Assembly (NCBI GenBank): GCA_009693225.1
Contig: SHXP01000156.1
Span: 1 to 5,683 of the forward strand
Source: Limnohabitans sp.
GTDB lineage: Bacteria; Pseudomonadota; Gammaproteobacteria; Burkholderiales; Burkholderiaceae_C
DNA: 5,683 bases
Direction: 5' to 3'
Each line of letters starts with the position of its first letter. Position 1 is the first letter of the stretch. The notes under the pieces were generated by a model. It was given only the letters and a program-made list of their open reading frames with translations. It had not been told where the DNA came from and did no database searches. Of this stretch, positions 5,580 to 5,683 are shown piece after piece. Both the position numbers and the translations under genes were made by a program.

Positions 5580-5683
5580 ATGAGCACACATTCACCCATA
5601 TCCTACAAGCGCCACCGCTTTCCCGCAGCGATCATCAGCCAATGCGTTTGGCTGTACTTTCGTTTTGCATTGAGCTTTCGCGA
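5580..5683 (+). CDS. IS6-family transposase, N-terminal fragment (runs off window)
   Basis: The 34 visible residues include RHRFPAAIISQCVWLYFRF and LSFR, the characteristic opening of IS6/IS26-type DDE transposases (family pattern HRFPxEII...VWLYxRFxLSFRDVE), in the N-terminal helix-turn-helix region that recognises the IS ends. The DDE catalytic residues would lie downstream, outside the window. The start is bounded: an in-frame TAG at 5574-5576 lies two codons upstream and ATG 5580 is the first ATG, with only a CTG between them. No Shine-Dalgarno is evident and a palindrome fills that space. The family call is strong for so short a fragment; the specific IS cannot be named. Confidence 0.85.
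   Translation, partial: MSTHSPISYKRHRFPAAIISQCVWLYFRFALSFR

Larger units (their letters stand above)
5487..5683 (+). mobile_element. left end of an IS6-family insertion sequence, cut by window edge
   Basis: The element is supported by an IS6-type transposase N-terminus at 5580 and an IR-like sequence at 5487-5502. The right end, the catalytic part of the transposase and the target duplication lie outside the window, so intactness cannot be judged. The non-coding 5503-5579 holds two 13-bp palindromes. Confidence 0.75.

Overview
The window looks like the chromosome of a betaproteobacterium, most likely Burkholderiales and close to Comamonadaceae (Rhodoferax/Polaromonas-like). This rests on the GC-rich genes, the style of the XerD, MurB, YajQ and DUF455 proteins, and an orphan Bug-type (TTT family) solute-binding protein, a family greatly expanded in that order. 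The placement comes from recalled family sequences, not from a search.

Layout, left to right. Positions 1 to about 145 are AT-rich and unlike the rest; they abut a broken hslO gene (Hsp33), which keeps the N-terminal half and loses the C-terminal redox-switch domain. hslO is the second gene of a minus-strand pair with a gamma-class carbonic-anhydrase-like protein, coupled through an ATGA overlap. A 35-bp gap holding a perfect 12-bp palindrome, in which TACAAT reads on both strands, separates this pair from a plus-strand DUF455 ferritin-like gene. Facing DUF455 is a tight minus-strand operon, murB - Bug solute-binding protein - xerD, whose genes overlap by 1 and 26 nt. A 39-bp gap separates murB from the divergent plus-strand yajQ. 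A 27-bp near-palindrome starts at the last base of the yajQ stop codon. Directly after it lies the left end of an IS6-family insertion sequence, whose transposase is cut by the window edge after 34 codons.

The genes are mostly housekeeping: cell-wall precursor synthesis (MurB), chromosome dimer resolution (XerD), a possible cyclic-di-GMP effector (YajQ), a stress chaperone remnant (Hsp33), and two metalloproteins with loosely defined substrates (gamma-CA-like, DUF455). I see no defence system, CRISPR array, tRNA, rRNA or riboswitch, and no convincing undescribed system. The points most worth a second look are the truncated hslO, the symmetric divergent promoter with an apparent leaderless start, the palindrome at the yajQ stop, and two matched 13-bp palindromes inside the IS6 left end.
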